Shown piece after piece: positions 1 to 11,040 of a stretch of 64,000 bases of DNA. The first letter of the stretch is position 1; the number at the start of each line of letters is the position of its first letter. This DNA comes from Tretioscincus oriximinensis. Its lineage: Eukaryota; Chordata; Lepidosauria; Squamata; Gymnophthalmidae. The stretch lies in assembly GCA_022410635.1 (NCBI GenBank), contig JAJVDF010000433.1, positions 232,871 through 296,870 on the forward strand, given 5' to 3'. The notes beneath the pieces are model-generated. The model made no database searches and was not told where the DNA came from. It saw nothing but the letters and a program-made list of their open reading frames with translations. The translations under genes were made by a program, and so were the position numbers.

Positions 1-620
1 CAGAGAAAGTATTTTTTCACCCAGGGGGTCATCGGGCAGTTTGGTGTAGTGGTTAGAGCGTTGGACTCGCATCTGGTCATCTCCCGGTTCAATTCCCCAC
101 TCCTCCATGAAAGCCAGCTGGGTGACCTTGGACTAGTCACAGTTCTTTAGAACTCTCTCAGACTCACCCACTTCAAAGGGTGTCTGTTGTGGACAAAAGC
201 AACAAAAGCCTATGTGCGCCACCCTATGGTTGGCCGCCCTGGGACCTTTGGGTATAAGGCGGGATATAAGTACAAATAAATAAATAAATAAATGACTTCT
301 AGAAGAGGTGGAGGTAGCTGGATAAAGCCTGGATAGCTTTAAGACAGGATTAGGCAGGTTCACGGACTCTTTATCTTGTCTCCGGGATGGAGCAACTGGC
401 AGGATTCCTACAGTACCATTTGCAGGGAGTCGAGAACAGGTGAAGATTTTGCATCCTTCTCCTGCTTGAGACGCCCTTGAATATTCAGGCCCCAATATTG
501 AGGGGGCAATGGGGCCCCCGCTGTGGGAGGCAGAAGGCTGGAGCAGCCGGGCTGCGGCCTCCTTCAGCAGAGCTCCTCTTAGGTTCTTAGGTTCCAGAGT
601 GTTCAAAAAGAAACGAGTTC
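1..620 (+). mobile_element. CR1 LINE 3' end, split by a SINE
   Basis: Bases 1-33 match the segment of CR1 that encodes the '[11 protein letters not shown]' stretch seen in the better copy at 22144-23829. The element resumes at about 294 with the 'acttctagaagaggtgg' segment and continues through the non-coding 3' region to a 'cttaggttcttaggtt' terminus near 600. A SINE at 34-293 interrupts it. The copy is truncated at the window edge and is not coding. Confidence 0.85.
34..293 (+). mobile_element. tRNA-derived SINE (family 1)
   Basis: The head has a pol III A-box-like run (tagtggttagagcg, near 47-60) and a B-box (ggttcaattcc, 86-96), as in a tRNA gene. A body follows (acagttctttagaactctc, then gaccttgg-type text), and the 3' end is 'gcgggatataagtac' plus (AAAT)n. 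This layout resembles squamate SINEs with a BovB/RTE-like tail. It is inserted in CR1. Related copies lie at 7621, 11845, 17230, 41945, 45480, 45893 and 50405. Confidence 0.85.
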
Positions 621-1789
621 TGTTGCCTCCCACTTTACACGCCCTGCTTTACATCACAAATTTAGTCCCAATTCCTTCATAACGTCAGGGGTTACCTCCT
701 CTCTTGCTGGCTCATCCTATCTTTCCCTTTGAAGTCATCCAAGTTTTGGAAGCTGCAAGTGATCCGTATGGTAATTTCCATACACGTGTGGGAATTCTCA
801 TACTGCGTATGATGTATGTGGGTGGACATCCCGGACGCGAGAGTTTTCCCGTCACTCCAAGCCCAGCTCACGCTGACATCATTTCCGCTGTTGGCCCCGA
901 GAATTGCTCTGCAAGTGAGAACCCGCGTGCGAGAACCGCCCAGCGCCAATAGGTTTGCGTATGAGAATCTCTGGGCAGGGCTGGGGTGGCGGTTGGGATG
1001 TGGGCCTGGCCCCAAACCACAAAATAGTGTGTGGGGGGGGGCTCAGCCTGACACAGAAGCCAAAGGTTGGGGGGGGGGGACAGGGACTGGGTGGAGGCTG
1101 GCGCATGAGGAGGGTTTGGAGGGCAGGAGGTCATTGCTACTTTTCCTACATACATTCAACAACAAGAAGAAGAAAAGTCGTTGCTGGGCCCCCTTAAAGC
1201 CCCTGGTTTTTGTGCCGCTGGCAGAGTTCCTCTGGCACCCTGGTAGCTAAGGAAGGTGCACAAAAGGCTGGAATATTCAGGCCGCAAGGTGTGTTTTAGG
1301 GGTTGGTTTTATCCTGCCTGGGCAACTCACCCATGAACACCAAAGCCTATAGGCTGCCTCGCAAAGGCTCTCGCAGCACAGACAGGACCTTTCCTAGGCA
1401 GGCCCCCTTCCTCAGGGGCCATGGAGGCCTTGCAGGGGGTCTCGTGGCACCTGACAGATCAGCAGCAACAGACACCGGCAGGCAGCAGGAGCCCCTGGGG
1501 ACAGGCAAAGGTCTGTAGGTGCTGTGCCGTTCTCAGGGCAACTGAGGCTGTGCGTGTGTGACGGTGGCCTACCGGGTCCATACACCTTAAGGAGGTTCCG
1601 CCGGGCTTTGCCAGGCATCCGGGAAAATGTTGCAATAAGATCTCTTATTGCAGACTTCCTGGAAGTACCGTGAAATGCCTGCGTCCCCCATTTAAAGAAG
1701 CCTTCAGCCCTTTCAGAGTTGGGAGCTGCCCGAGAATCTTGTGCGGTCTAGGAGGCCGTGTACTCTTGCTCAAGATCCGAGACAGGCTG
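621..1789. other. Unassigned intergenic sequence
   Basis: No recognised gene or repeat was found. The segment has G-rich runs (about 1030-1095) and several short overlapping open frames without codon structure or known motifs. Confidence 0.5.
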
Positions 1790-1985
1790 ACCAGATGACC
1801 CCTTTTNGGGGAGTGGGGTTGAAAACCCGGTTTTGGGGTGCCTCCCAGATTTTGCAGAGAAAAAAAGATAAAATAAATTTGGTTTTCGGAAAAAAAATCT
1901 TTTTTCGAAAAAGATTTTCCTCAGCAAAAACCGGGAGGCACCCCAAAACCTGGTTTTCACACACACCCCTCAAAGGGCTGATCCA
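1790..1985. repeat. Fold-back element (long imperfect inverted repeat)
   Basis: The left arm (core 1821-1846) and right arm (core about 1933-1960) are near-perfect reverse complements around 'ggttttggggtgcctccc'. Weaker pairing extends outward to the CCCTTT/AAAGGG blocks and inward to A- and T-rich runs around 1885-1915. The structure is that of a fold-back MITE. No transposase or clear target duplication was seen. Confidence 0.7.
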
Positions 1986-3037
1986 ATCAGCCTATGTGCA
2001 GGGGTACACGAGAAAGTAAACGGCTGTCCCTTTCCTGTCGGAGCAGCCATTTTACTGGAAGTGACCTCATTTTGATGTATTTATTTCTGGGCAATGGTAA
2101 CAAGAGGGATGTCGCCTTCTGTCATGCCCAGGAAGTGAGATAACCCGGAGCAGCACCACGTTTTCGGGTCCCCTGCCCGACACCTGGCTTCCGGGAGCCT
2201 ACAGGATCCTATTTCAACCTTGCAAATTGTTTTCTTTTTCAGCAAGTCAGAAAGGTTGCCTGGTTCTTCAGAATTTATGCCTCTCCTCTGCGCTTATAAA
2301 AAGTATTCCAGCACTGTTTAGACGATGGTAAATACATTATAAATAATTAAGCACAGAGGGCATTTTGCGTGAGAAGAAATTCTGAGGCTTAAAGTACCAC
2401 TCAAATGTGACAGGATGTTTTGAACGTGGAGCTTACATTGAGCTTCCATTTAAGGATTGTTACACAAATTCAGGAGTCACTGTACTTTATGGTGGACTTT
2501 AGTAAATAATAATACCTTATGGCTTGATACAAAAGTCCCTGGTTGCTCCAGGGTTTGTCTCCAAGCATTAGCTTGAGATGCCTCAGGCTTCCAAAAATGA
2601 ATTCCAGTAGAATACATGCATTAGATATAGAGAAGACATAGCTTAGATGACACTAATGAACCCTCATTCAGGTTTTGGTGAGCTCCTTGCTCGGAAATGT
2701 ATCTCAAGAAACATCTGATTTTATAGCCTTTGAGGCTAGATTGACGGCTCTGCATTTTCCTTTTCCTTTTCCTTATCTATTCAGTATATACATTGTGAGG
2801 TAAAAATTCTCCTCAAAACCTCCATTCNCTTCCATTTCATTATCAATTCAGTGTACGCATTGTGAGGTAAAGATTCCCTTCAAAACCTCCATTCTAATTT
2901 TCATTTATCTATTCAGTGTTCATATCGTGAGGTAAAAATTCTCTAGAAAACCTCCACGGTCTGAAAGTCAGTCGTCACACCCAGAGTCCGGATGAATTGT
3001 TTCATAACATCTTGAGTACAGTGGCAGCAGAATAGAA
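1986..3037. other. Unassigned AT-rich intergenic sequence
   Basis: No coding signature was found. The only internal structure seen is the local tandem repeat at 2773-2957. Confidence 0.5.
2773..2957. repeat. Three tandem copies of a ~65-bp unit
   Basis: Units start near 2773, 2839 and 2903. Each carries 'ttat-c-attcagt', then 'gtgaggtaaa-attc', then 'aaaacctcca'. They are diverged but clearly collinear, so this is a small minisatellite of uncertain origin. Confidence 0.8.
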
Positions 3038-3167
3038 TCTGGGACCTGCCATAATCTATGCTAGCATGCGGATGGCAGATCCCTATTGATGGGCCACTGG
3101 GAGAGAAGGCTGGATTAGATGGGCTCTGGGCCCATTCAGCAAGGCGTCTCTTAGGTTCTCATGTTAA
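3038..3167 (+). mobile_element. MITE remnant and CR1 3' terminus
   Basis: Bases 3038-3087 resemble the recurrent short element described at 29700-29846 (ctgccataatct...gcggatggcag). Bases 3088-3167 are the CR1 3' terminal segment ('gatgggctctgg...cattcagcaagg') ending in 'cttaggttctcatgtt'. Confidence 0.65.
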
Positions 3168-3675
3168 GAACGTAAGAACATAAGCGGAACCCTGCTGAAT
3201 GGGGCCGGAGCCCACCTAGTCCAGCCTTCTGTCCCTCTCAGTGGCCCACCAATTGGCGCTGGGCAGTCTGGAACGAGGAGGCAAAATCTCCACCTGTTCC
3301 CGACAGCAGCAAATGGCACTTCAGGAGTGCTGCCTGTCGCTCCACCTCGGAGGCACCATCCAGATATCCTTTCTAGTAGCTGTTTATACCCTTGGCTTCC
3401 ATGAACTTGTCCAACTCCATCTGAAAGCTATCCAGCCTGCCAGCTAGCACCACCTCTTCCGGAAGTAAATCCCACAGGCTGATGACTTTCCTTGGTGTGT
3501 NCTCACCCTCCTGCCCCTCAGTGTCAAGGAAGGCCCCCTGCGCCTAGTGTTATGAGACAGATAAAATATTTTTTCTCTATTCTCCTTATCCACCCCGTGC
3601 ACAATTTTATACACTTCAATGGGATCACCGCATTTCGAGACCGGAGAGGCTCAGACGGTGCAACCGCGGCTCCAG
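3168..3675 (-). mobile_element. CR1 LINE 3' fragment, minus strand
   Basis: Read on the minus strand, it runs from the region coding the C-terminal CR1 reverse transcriptase text down through the 3' UTR to a 'gttcttacgttctta' terminus at 3168. It abuts a plus-strand CR1 end tail to tail. It is diverged and contains an N. Confidence 0.8.
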
Positions 3676-4260
3676 CGTCCCCCATTCATATTTTGTTACC
3701 CCAAAAAACAACGTTGAAGTTCCTCCACCTCCCTCGTTTCTGCTGCCACGTTTGTCGCCTAAACCTGTCNCCGCCGCTGCTTTTTGCCATTTGCGTGAAT
3801 TGAACTCTGGCTACGGAAGTCTCCACAGCCGCTCTCGTTTCTGCTTCCGACGTGCGCTGAGCCGTGATGTGATGCTTGCCTCCGCCAATAGGGAAAAGGG
3901 CTGGCTGGCTGCACGCATAACGTTTTCCCCCAGTTTTCCCTGACCTTTTTCCTGAGCCTCCTTCTGCGCACAGGTCCTCTTGGGCAGCGGCCACCCCAAC
4001 CACGATCCCATTTTATTTGTAGCCAGAGAGGGGAACAAAGAAGGGCCCCGTGGAGGGAGGCATAAAGGTGGCAGCAGGAGCAGCAGCAGGAAAGAAGTGG
4101 GGAGGCTAGCGAGGGAGGGGCCACTCGCCCCGGCTGCTCAGCACCTCCAACGCCTTGGCCACCCCAGCCGCCGCNGCTGCTGCTCCTGCCACTGCCGCAA
4201 CTCTTCTCCATGCAGGCTGAGCAGCAGGGGACAAAGGGAAGGTGGCAGAGGAGGGAAGTA
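3676..4260. other. GC-rich unassigned segment
   Basis: This segment lies between CR1 fragments, is rich in GCC/GCT/CAG triplets (about 4070-4220), and contains Ns. Overlapping open frames occur on both strands, as expected from low stop-codon density, and no domain was recognised. Confidence 0.45.
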
Positions 4261-5345
4261 GGAGGCCACATTTGGAATCCTGTGTTCAGTCCTCGTCAAC
4301 ACACCTCAAGAGAAATATTATGGAAATAGAGAAGGTGCAGAAAAAGGGCAACAAGAATGATCAAGGGTCTGGAGCAGAATCCCTTATGAAGTCAGGCTGC
4401 AACGTCTGGGCCTCTTCAGCATCGAAAGGCGACGTTTCAGAGGTTGTCTAATTGAACTGTACAAAATCATGCATGGGGTGAACAGGGTGAATAGAGAAAA
4501 AATGTTTTCTCTATCACACCACACTACGACCAGGCGGCCCTCCTTGACACTGATGGGTAGAAAAGTACTTTAGTCCGTCCACACTTGGAATACTGTGTTC
4601 AGTTCTGGGGGCCCCAATTTAAAAAGGACATTGAGAAACTAGAGCAAGTACAAAAGAGAGTTACAAGGATGGTGAGTGGTCTGGAAACCATGTCCTATGA
4701 GGAACGGTTAAAGGATCTAGGGATGTTTAGTCTGCAAAAGAGAAGACTGAGAGGAGACCTGATAGCTGTCTACAAATATTTGAAGGGCTGTCACAGAGCA
4801 GAGGGATCAACATTGTTTTCATTAGCACATGGAAGGACTAGAAACAATGGAATGAAACTACAAGGGAGCAGATTCAGATTAGATATCAGAAAAAACTTTC
4901 TAACAGTCAGGGGGATCAACCAGTGGAACAGTTTGCCACAGGGGGTGGTGAGTTCACCTTCCCTGGAAGTCTTCAAACAGAGACTGGACAGTCATCTGTC
5001 TGGGATGGTTTAATGAATCCTGCATCGAGCAGGGGGTTGGACCCGATGACCCCGGAGGTCCCTTCCAACTCTATGATTCTATGATTCTATGATTCTAAAA
5101 GTGAGAACAGACAAAGGAAAGTATTTTTTTCACCCAGAGGGTCGTCAGCCTGTGGGATTTACTTCCTTAGGAGGTGATGGTAGCTAACAGCTTGGAGAGC
5201 TTCAAGACAGGACTAGGCAGGTTCATGGACACAAAGGGTATAAATGGGTCNTAGGATGGATGCCTGGATGTTGCCTCCGAGATGGAGCCACAGGAAGGAC
5301 TCCTGAAGTGCCACTTGGAGGGAGTCCTCTTCCTCGTCCTTGTCC
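4261..5345 (+). mobile_element. CR1 LINE (subfamily with 'ttctta' end), interrupted
   Basis: Bases 4261-4566 encode decayed C-terminal CR1 RT text (PHLE-C-QF, then EKVQK-ATRMI-like). Coding remnants and the 3' UTR continue at 5103-5345. A second CR1 is inserted at 4567-5096, flanked by AAAAGT on both sides. The 3' UTR trails into unassigned sequence. Confidence 0.85.
4567..5096 (+). mobile_element. CR1 LINE (ATTCTATG subfamily), 5' truncated, with TSD
   Basis: A 142-residue open frame (4585-5013) gives the CR1 RT tail: '[20 protein letters not shown]', '[17 protein letters not shown]', and '[10 protein letters not shown]'. The 3' end is the tandem octamer 'tctatgat' repeated three times. AAAAGT occurs at 4561-4566 and 5097-5102 as a 6-bp target-site duplication. 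This copy is younger than the host CR1 it splits. Confidence 0.9.
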
Positions 5346-6540
5346 TCTTCTTCTTATTATTATTGGTTTTTTATGCACACCAAACAGAGTAAATCCATAC
5401 AGAAGGAACATGAGTGAAACTTACAAGAACAAACACCAAATATTAACGTAACAAACGAGAAATGAGACATACCAAACCCTGTCCTCCCCCCACCCCCCCA
5501 CTAACGTGTATGAGAAGCAGTGTTATATGATAAATTCAGTCACACAATCGTGGCAATGCTGTGCGAGAGGAACAAGTTTTTATTAGTCCCTAAAGCAACA
5601 GCACTGAGCTGTGCCCAGTTGTTATGCCCAAGTCGGACTCTTGAAGCAGGAGTTGATACGGCGTGAAATTTGGCATTCGCTTCGGATTGGCTGGAGGAAC
5701 TTCCAACGCGCTTTGCGCTCCCTTTTCAGCCTTGGTGCCTCTGCAGCCCAAGATTCAGCCCAGAACAAGGCCCAGTGCAGAAACGGTCCTGCCATTCCTG
5801 AGGGCTTCGGTGGCCTTGTCTAGATGAGGAACAACGAAAGGTTATGGGAACAAATTGGGAAGAAGAGTCAGGACAGGCAAAGGAATGTTGTGTGTGTTCC
5901 ACCCCGAGGGGCTCGTTGGTCTATGGAATTTGCTGCCAGAAGAGATGGCAGCTGGATGGAGCCTGGAGAGCTTGAAGGGAGCTGCAGCAGGAAGCTCTGG
6001 GCATTACCAGAAGACAGGTACCGGCGCTTTCCCAGGGGCCAGGCTCCAGGGACCCTGCGGAAAGGGGNCACAGAATGCGGCCTGATAAAGTGACGCCCTG
6101 CTACACAATTATTGCTTTGCTAGCTAGGTAAGGCAGATCAGAGACTGAAACCGTATATCCCCTTTCATTGAAAATTCCAGGATAGTTTACAGCAATAAAT
6201 AATGCATGAGAATAATAAATGTACGATAGTGAAAAGAAATATTGAGTCAGTAACTTTCCATCAGTGCCTGGAACAGCAGATGCAGACGGAGGGGCCCCCA
6301 GAACCCCGGGACCTGGCGGGGGCCCATTCCTCTGGGACGGTGGGTCAAACACGAGAGGCTGGAATGCTTTAGTCACATTAGTCCACTCACCCATCGCCCC
6401 CAAAGCAGGCAGCCTACTCTGCCAGGAGCCACTGGGACATTTGTAGCATCCCTTAATTTAATTAATTAGTTAATTTATACTTACACCCTGCCCTAACCTG
6501 AAGGTCTCAGGGTGGCCAACAATAAAAACAGATAAACAAT
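5346..6540. other. Mostly unassigned; CR1 and SINE-tail remnants
   Basis: About 5866-6000 resembles the CR1 segment 'acaggcaaagg-a...ccagaagagatgg' on the plus strand. About 6455-6530 resembles the minus-strand SINE/LINE tail (ccctgccctaacctgaaggtc). Nothing was recognised in the rest. Confidence 0.5.
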
Positions 6541-6600
6541 AGAGAGAGAGAGAGTGTGTGTATACACTCTCTCTCTCTCTNTNTATATATATATATATAC
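6541..6600. repeat. Compound dinucleotide microsatellite
   Basis: (AG)n, (TG)n, (CT)n and (TA)n blocks follow each other with two Ns. The AG and CT blocks flank 'tgtgtgtatac', so the array can pair with itself. Confidence 0.85.
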
Positions 6601-6712
6601 ACACTGTGAACTTCCATAGAAAATTGATTTACTGTTCTACTGTTCTACAAAGTTAAATTTCAGGAAATTAGAAAGCTTAAAGTCCAATGTAAACAAAACG
6701 TAAATAACAGAT
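6598..6712. mobile_element. Fragment of mariner-like MITE
   Basis: The sequence 'cacactgtgaacttccata' followed by 'gaaaattgatttactgttc' and 'agaaagcttaaagtccaat' is the same as one half of the element at 15137-16057. The outer terminus is missing and the microsatellite takes its place. Confidence 0.75.
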
Positions 6713-7620
6713 GGCTCCCTCCGGTGATCTGTCCTTGCCCTGCAGTAATACGGGAGCTTCTGTGCTGAGTGTTCGATAAGTGTGCAGGGGGGGTGGGGGT
6801 GGGGGGCTTAGGAATGGTTTCCTTACTTCCAAGTAGGCTGGGCAATCCAACAGGAAAGGTGCCACATCTTCCGCAGCCTGATCACCCATCACCCCCATAG
6901 ACAATGTCTCTCTGATCTTGGCAGCTTACTGAATTGCTAATCCAAGCTGGGAGACACGGAGTAAAGCTCAGCAAAATGTGAAAGCAACTGTATCCCCCCC
7001 AAAAAAGCTACTAAAGATACAAATACAGTATACTGCATAATATAATAAAGACAACCATATACATCTATTGCAGGCACAGGCTAAGGCTCCTGGAAAGTGA
7101 AAATGCTGTATTAGGCCTCCATGTCACATGACATGTTTATGTCTTATTACAGTGAAGGGGGCAGTGAAGCATGTTAGATTATCATCAGAATCCCTCTATC
7201 ACTTGCTGTTGCTGCTTGGGATACTCACAAAGGGGAACAGGCTTGGGCCCGAATCAGGAGTTTCTCACCCAATCTCTGCTCTGAGACGCTCCAGCCTTAT
7301 TGGTGACCCTCTGTCCACTGCAGGGCTGCTGAGCACGCCCCTCCCCCTCCCAAAGCACAAACTGAAAGATTAAAAACGTGTCCAAATGAGGCTCCTCAGA
7401 AGGGTCTGTTCCAAAGAGGGCGCGAGGCCACGCTTAATGTCTACTTTAATTAGAGCAGGTGACAAAACGTCAAAGGTTTCCATTCTTATGGTTGCCATGC
7501 AGACCTCGGCACGTGGTTCAAAAAAGGGAAATGGGAAGGCTTTGAGGCAGGGCTTGTGGTTTTGGCAACTTGGATGTCAACAACTAACAGTAAAAGGGAA
7601 CGTGGGAGAGAAACAAGATC
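6713..7620. other. Unassigned intergenic sequence
   Basis: No exon-like, RNA or repeat signature was recognised in this stretch. Confidence 0.5.
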
Positions 7621-7903
7621 CTGTAGTTTATTTATTTATTTATTTATTTATTTATTTGTATTTGTAACCCGCCCTATACCTGAAGGTCTCAGGGTGGCCA
7701 ACCATAGAGTGGTGCACATAGCTTTTGTTGCTTTCTCCACAACAGACTCCCTGTGGAGTAGGTGAGTCTTAGAGAGTTCTAAAGAACTGTGGCTGGCCCA
7801 AGGTCACCCAGCTGGCTTTCCTAGAGGAGTGGGGGATCGAACCGGGAGATGACCAGATGCGAGTCCAACCCTCTAACTACTACGCCAAATTGGCTCCTTT
7901 TGT
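7621..7903 (-). mobile_element. tRNA-derived SINE (family 1), minus strand
   Basis: The (TTTA)n tail at 7621-7657 is followed by 'cgccctatacctgaaggtc', the body 'agttctaaagaactgtggc', and the inverted tRNA-like head near 7835-7900 (ggatcgaaccgggag = B-box complement; ctctaactactacgcc = A-box complement). It is nearly full length. Confidence 0.88.
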
Positions 7904-8201
7904 AAATCGTTAATAGAGGTCAATAGTTGCCCCTTGCTGTCTCTTAGGAGGAGCAACGCTGGGCTTACCTTACGCCTTGCTAGCTTTCATGGGGGAATGG
8001 ACTGGGGTTACTAACCAGATTGCCATTCGGGGCCTGCCATAGCAAACACCAGCACGTGAGTGGCAGGCCCAGTTCTGAGATGTAGCCCAAAGAAGGTTGC
8101 GGCCCAACAGGTCCTGAAGCTGCGNTCTAGTGGAGCTCTCCGTGGTGCTGAATGATCCCTCCAGCCTCATTTCCCTTGTTTCTCCTGAATCCTAATGACT
8201 A

Positions 8202-8326
8202 CAGGGTGCTTCAANAAATGTATACACACTGTGAACTTCCATAGAAAGTTTATTTACTGTTCTACAAATTTCAGGAAATTTTCTATGGAAGCTCAAANTG
8301 TGTATACATTTTTTTGAAGCACCCTG
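8202..8326. mobile_element. Mariner-like MITE, 125 bp, TA target site
   Basis: The ends are inverted: CAGGGTGCTTCAA...tgtatacacac on the left and the complement ending at CACCCTG on the right. TA flanks both sides (8200-8201 and 8327-8328). The whole element can fold into one hairpin. It has no coding capacity and shares ends with 15137-16057. A TA duplication points to the Tc1/mariner group. Confidence 0.85.
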
Positions 8327-8994
8327 TATATCGACACAGTTAATCTCTTGACCTTCTGTTACCTGTCCTGGGCGAAGGGCAAGGTATAAATCATTTTAAA
8401 TAAATAAATAAATAATTACAATCTTCGGGGCTGGAGGGGAATCATATTTCTCACTGGATGAGGTTAATGCTTCCTCTAATTCTTAATTTGCAATATTTGA
8501 AGCTTTAATAAAAATCTCACCTTTATGATGGCTTTTTTTTAAAAAAATGTACGGACTGGGTTTGTGCCTAACTGAAGGGCCCCAATAGTGGAACATTTGA
8601 GCCATAGAACTGCATCTATCATTTGAATATGAAATCTGCCCATTGAAGATACAAAACCAAAGAGTAGATTTCTGCACAGATACGTCCTGAAGAACAGCAT
8701 GAAGACGGGAACAGATGAGCTCACGGCCTCCAGTTCCAGGAACTGGCCAACCTGCGCGCTATCTGGTGCCCGACCGTTTGCCAGGCACGGCTCAGGAAGA
8801 CTCTGGATTGTTTACCAGATGACTAATCCCAGTGTCAGCATGACAGTGGACACACAGTGCAAGCGCAGCTATACAGGACGCCGAGCACAACGTTCCTCCT
8901 AAGAGATAAGGGCGCAGTACTGGCAGACGCCTGCTGGAAAACATGTTACCTGGAAGTCTGGCTTATTGCTTTTACATCCAAGGATAAAAGGAAG
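8327..8994. other. LINE-type tail then unassigned sequence
   Basis: Bases 8340-8415 end in 'gggcaaggtataaatcattt' plus (AAAT)n, like an L2/RTE-type 3' tail. Nothing was recognised in 8416-8994. Confidence 0.5.
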
Positions 8995-9512
8995 GAAGAT
9001 ATGGGTCTATTTTGCCTCAATAATATTTTCTGGTCTCCACTTCTTAGGAATGAGATGTGGTGACCAGAACTGTACACAAGATTCCAAATGTGGCCTCACC
9101 ATACATTTATAAAGAGGCAAAACGACACTTGTCGGCCTATTTTTGATTCCTTTCCTGATTACCCCTAACAATGAATTTGCTTTTTCACTATGCTGCACAC
9201 TGGGTTAAACCTTCACTGAAGTCTCCACCAAGGTCTTTTTCCTGCTCCGTCAGAAGAAGCCTTTTGTCCCCATCAGTTGTAACTGTGGTTCTTTGCGACC
9301 CTTGCTATCTCACTACCCTGAACAGTTTAGTGTCATCAGCAAACTTGGCTATTTCACTATTTATCGCAGCCCCCAGATCACTTATGAATATATTAGAACG
9401 TAGGTCCCAATACTGAACCCTGTGGTACGCCACTTATCATACCTTTCCATCCGTTTATTACTGCTATTTTCTGTCTTTTAGCCAGTTTCTGATCCAGGCA
9501 AGATCTGTCTTA
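8995..9512 (-). mobile_element. CR1 LINE RT fragment, minus strand
   Basis: On the minus strand it encodes decayed CR1 RT text from the '[10 protein letters not shown]' zone through 'TLNSLVSS'-complement text to '[20 protein letters not shown]'. Both ends are truncated. It lies head to head with the plus-strand CR1 that begins at about 9513. Confidence 0.85.
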
Positions 9513-10797
9513 TTGAATAACAAACATGTGGATAAGGGGAATCCAGTTGATATTGTTTGTCTGGACTTCCAGAAGGCTTTTGATAAAGTCCCTCATCAAA
9601 GGCTTCTACAACAGCTCCACAATCATGGCATAAGAGGACAGACCTTGTCCTGGAGAAGAAACTGGCTAAAAGACAGAAGGCAATGGGTAGGAGTGGATGG
9701 ACAGTTCTCTGGGTGGAACGAGGTGAGAAGTGGAATCCACCAGAGATCTGTACTGGAACCTTTGTGTTTCTGGATGCCGAGGTAAATAGTGAAGTGGCTA
9801 CGTTCGCTGAGGACACTAAACTGTTCAGGGCTGTGAAAACCAAAAGGGATTCCAAGGAGCTGCAGAGGGATCTGTTGAAATTGGGTGGGAGGGCATCAAA
9901 GCGGCAAATGCACTTCAACTCAAGCAAGTGCAAAATCCTGCACGTTGGGGCAAAGAACCTCAATTACTCTTCCAACTAATGGGAACCACGTTTTGTATGA
10001 CCGAGCAGAAAAGGAATCTTGGAGTGTTGGTGGACAGTTCAACGAAGGTGTCAACCCAGTGTGCAGCAGCAGCAAAAAAAAGCATATTCAATGTTAGGGA
10101 TAATTAGGAAAGAATTGGAAAACAAATCAGCAAGCGTTGCTTTGCCTCTTTATAAATCTGTGCTGAGGCTACATTTGGAATGTTCTGTACAATTCTGGTC
10201 ACATCTCAAAAAAGACTTTTTGGGTGCAGAAAAGGGCACCAAGAATGATCAAGGAGCTGGGGCACCTCCCTTATGAAGTCAGGCTGCAAGGTCTGGGCCT
10301 CTTCAGCCTCGAAAGACAGCGTTTGAGAGGTGACCTGATTGAAGAGTGACTCATGCACGGGAGGATACGGTGAATGGAGAGAAAATTGTTTTCCCTATCA
10401 TGTAACACTAACACTTGGACCAGGGGGCCGGCCTTGAAGCTGATGGGCGGAACAGTGAAGACAGGCAAGAGAATGTATTTTTTCACCAAGGTCATCGGCC
10501 TGTGGAATTTACTTCCTGAAAAGGTGGTGGTAGCTGGCAGCCTGGATAGCTTTAAGAGAGGATTAGACAAATTCTTGGGCATCAAGGGTAAAAACAGCTA
10601 CTAGGGTGGATGTTTTGATCCTGCTTGTGAGAGGGAGCTGCAGGCAGGATGCCACTTGCAAGGCGTTGAGAACATTTGAAGATTTGGCCTCCTTCTTTTC
10701 AGAGGCAATTGGTGGGCCCCTGTGTGAGACAGACTGCTGGACTAGATGGGCTCTGGCCTGATTCAGCAGGGCTCCTCTCTCGTTNTTATGCTTTAAC
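9513..10797 (+). mobile_element. CR1 LINE, plus strand, RT plus 3' UTR, decayed
   Basis: It begins at the RT text 'NNKHVDKGNPVDIVCLDFQ' and '[12 protein letters not shown]'. It then passes through frameshifted equivalents of 'GWNEVRSGIHQRSVLEPL' and 'VATFAEDTKLFRAVKT' (the usual FADD is FAED here), then '[14 protein letters not shown]'. It ends in the CR1 3' UTR with 'ctctctcgttnttatgc'. At least three frameshifts make it non-functional. Confidence 0.88.
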
Positions 10798-10904
10798 CTT
10801 CTGTTCTTCTCAGGGTTAGGGATATTTTGTTTGCCTTCAATATCAGTTTGTTGCTCCTCTACCAGCCCATTATTGCCTCCAGAAGGACAAGAGTGAATTC
10901 GCAC

Positions 10905-11040
10905 TGAGTTTTATTCTGGTCTATATCTTGGAATAGGGATACGCTGTCTGCAAGCTACGGCAGCCTCTGAATTGGGTCTGCCATAGCCGACACTGACACC
11001 TGTCTGTCCAAGCCCTATCCCAAGATGTCCAGAATAAGGG
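10905..11040. mobile_element. Recurrent short TIR element (MITE) copy
   Basis: It contains 'gttttattctggtctatat', 'ggaataggg', 'gtctgccatag' and 'ccgacactgacacctgtc', and ends with 'ccctatccc'. The same order occurs in the copies at 29700, 37725, 47341, 49793 and 51748. Confidence 0.6.

Noticed and set aside
47..96. Possible tRNA gene
   Set aside because: A- and B-box-like sequences are present, but the sequence does not close into a cloverleaf and continues into a SINE body and tail.
3686..4271. Several overlapping open frames of 60-170 codons in the GC-rich segment
   Set aside because: Low stop density in GC-rich DNA explains them. They contain Ns, low-complexity composition and no family motif.
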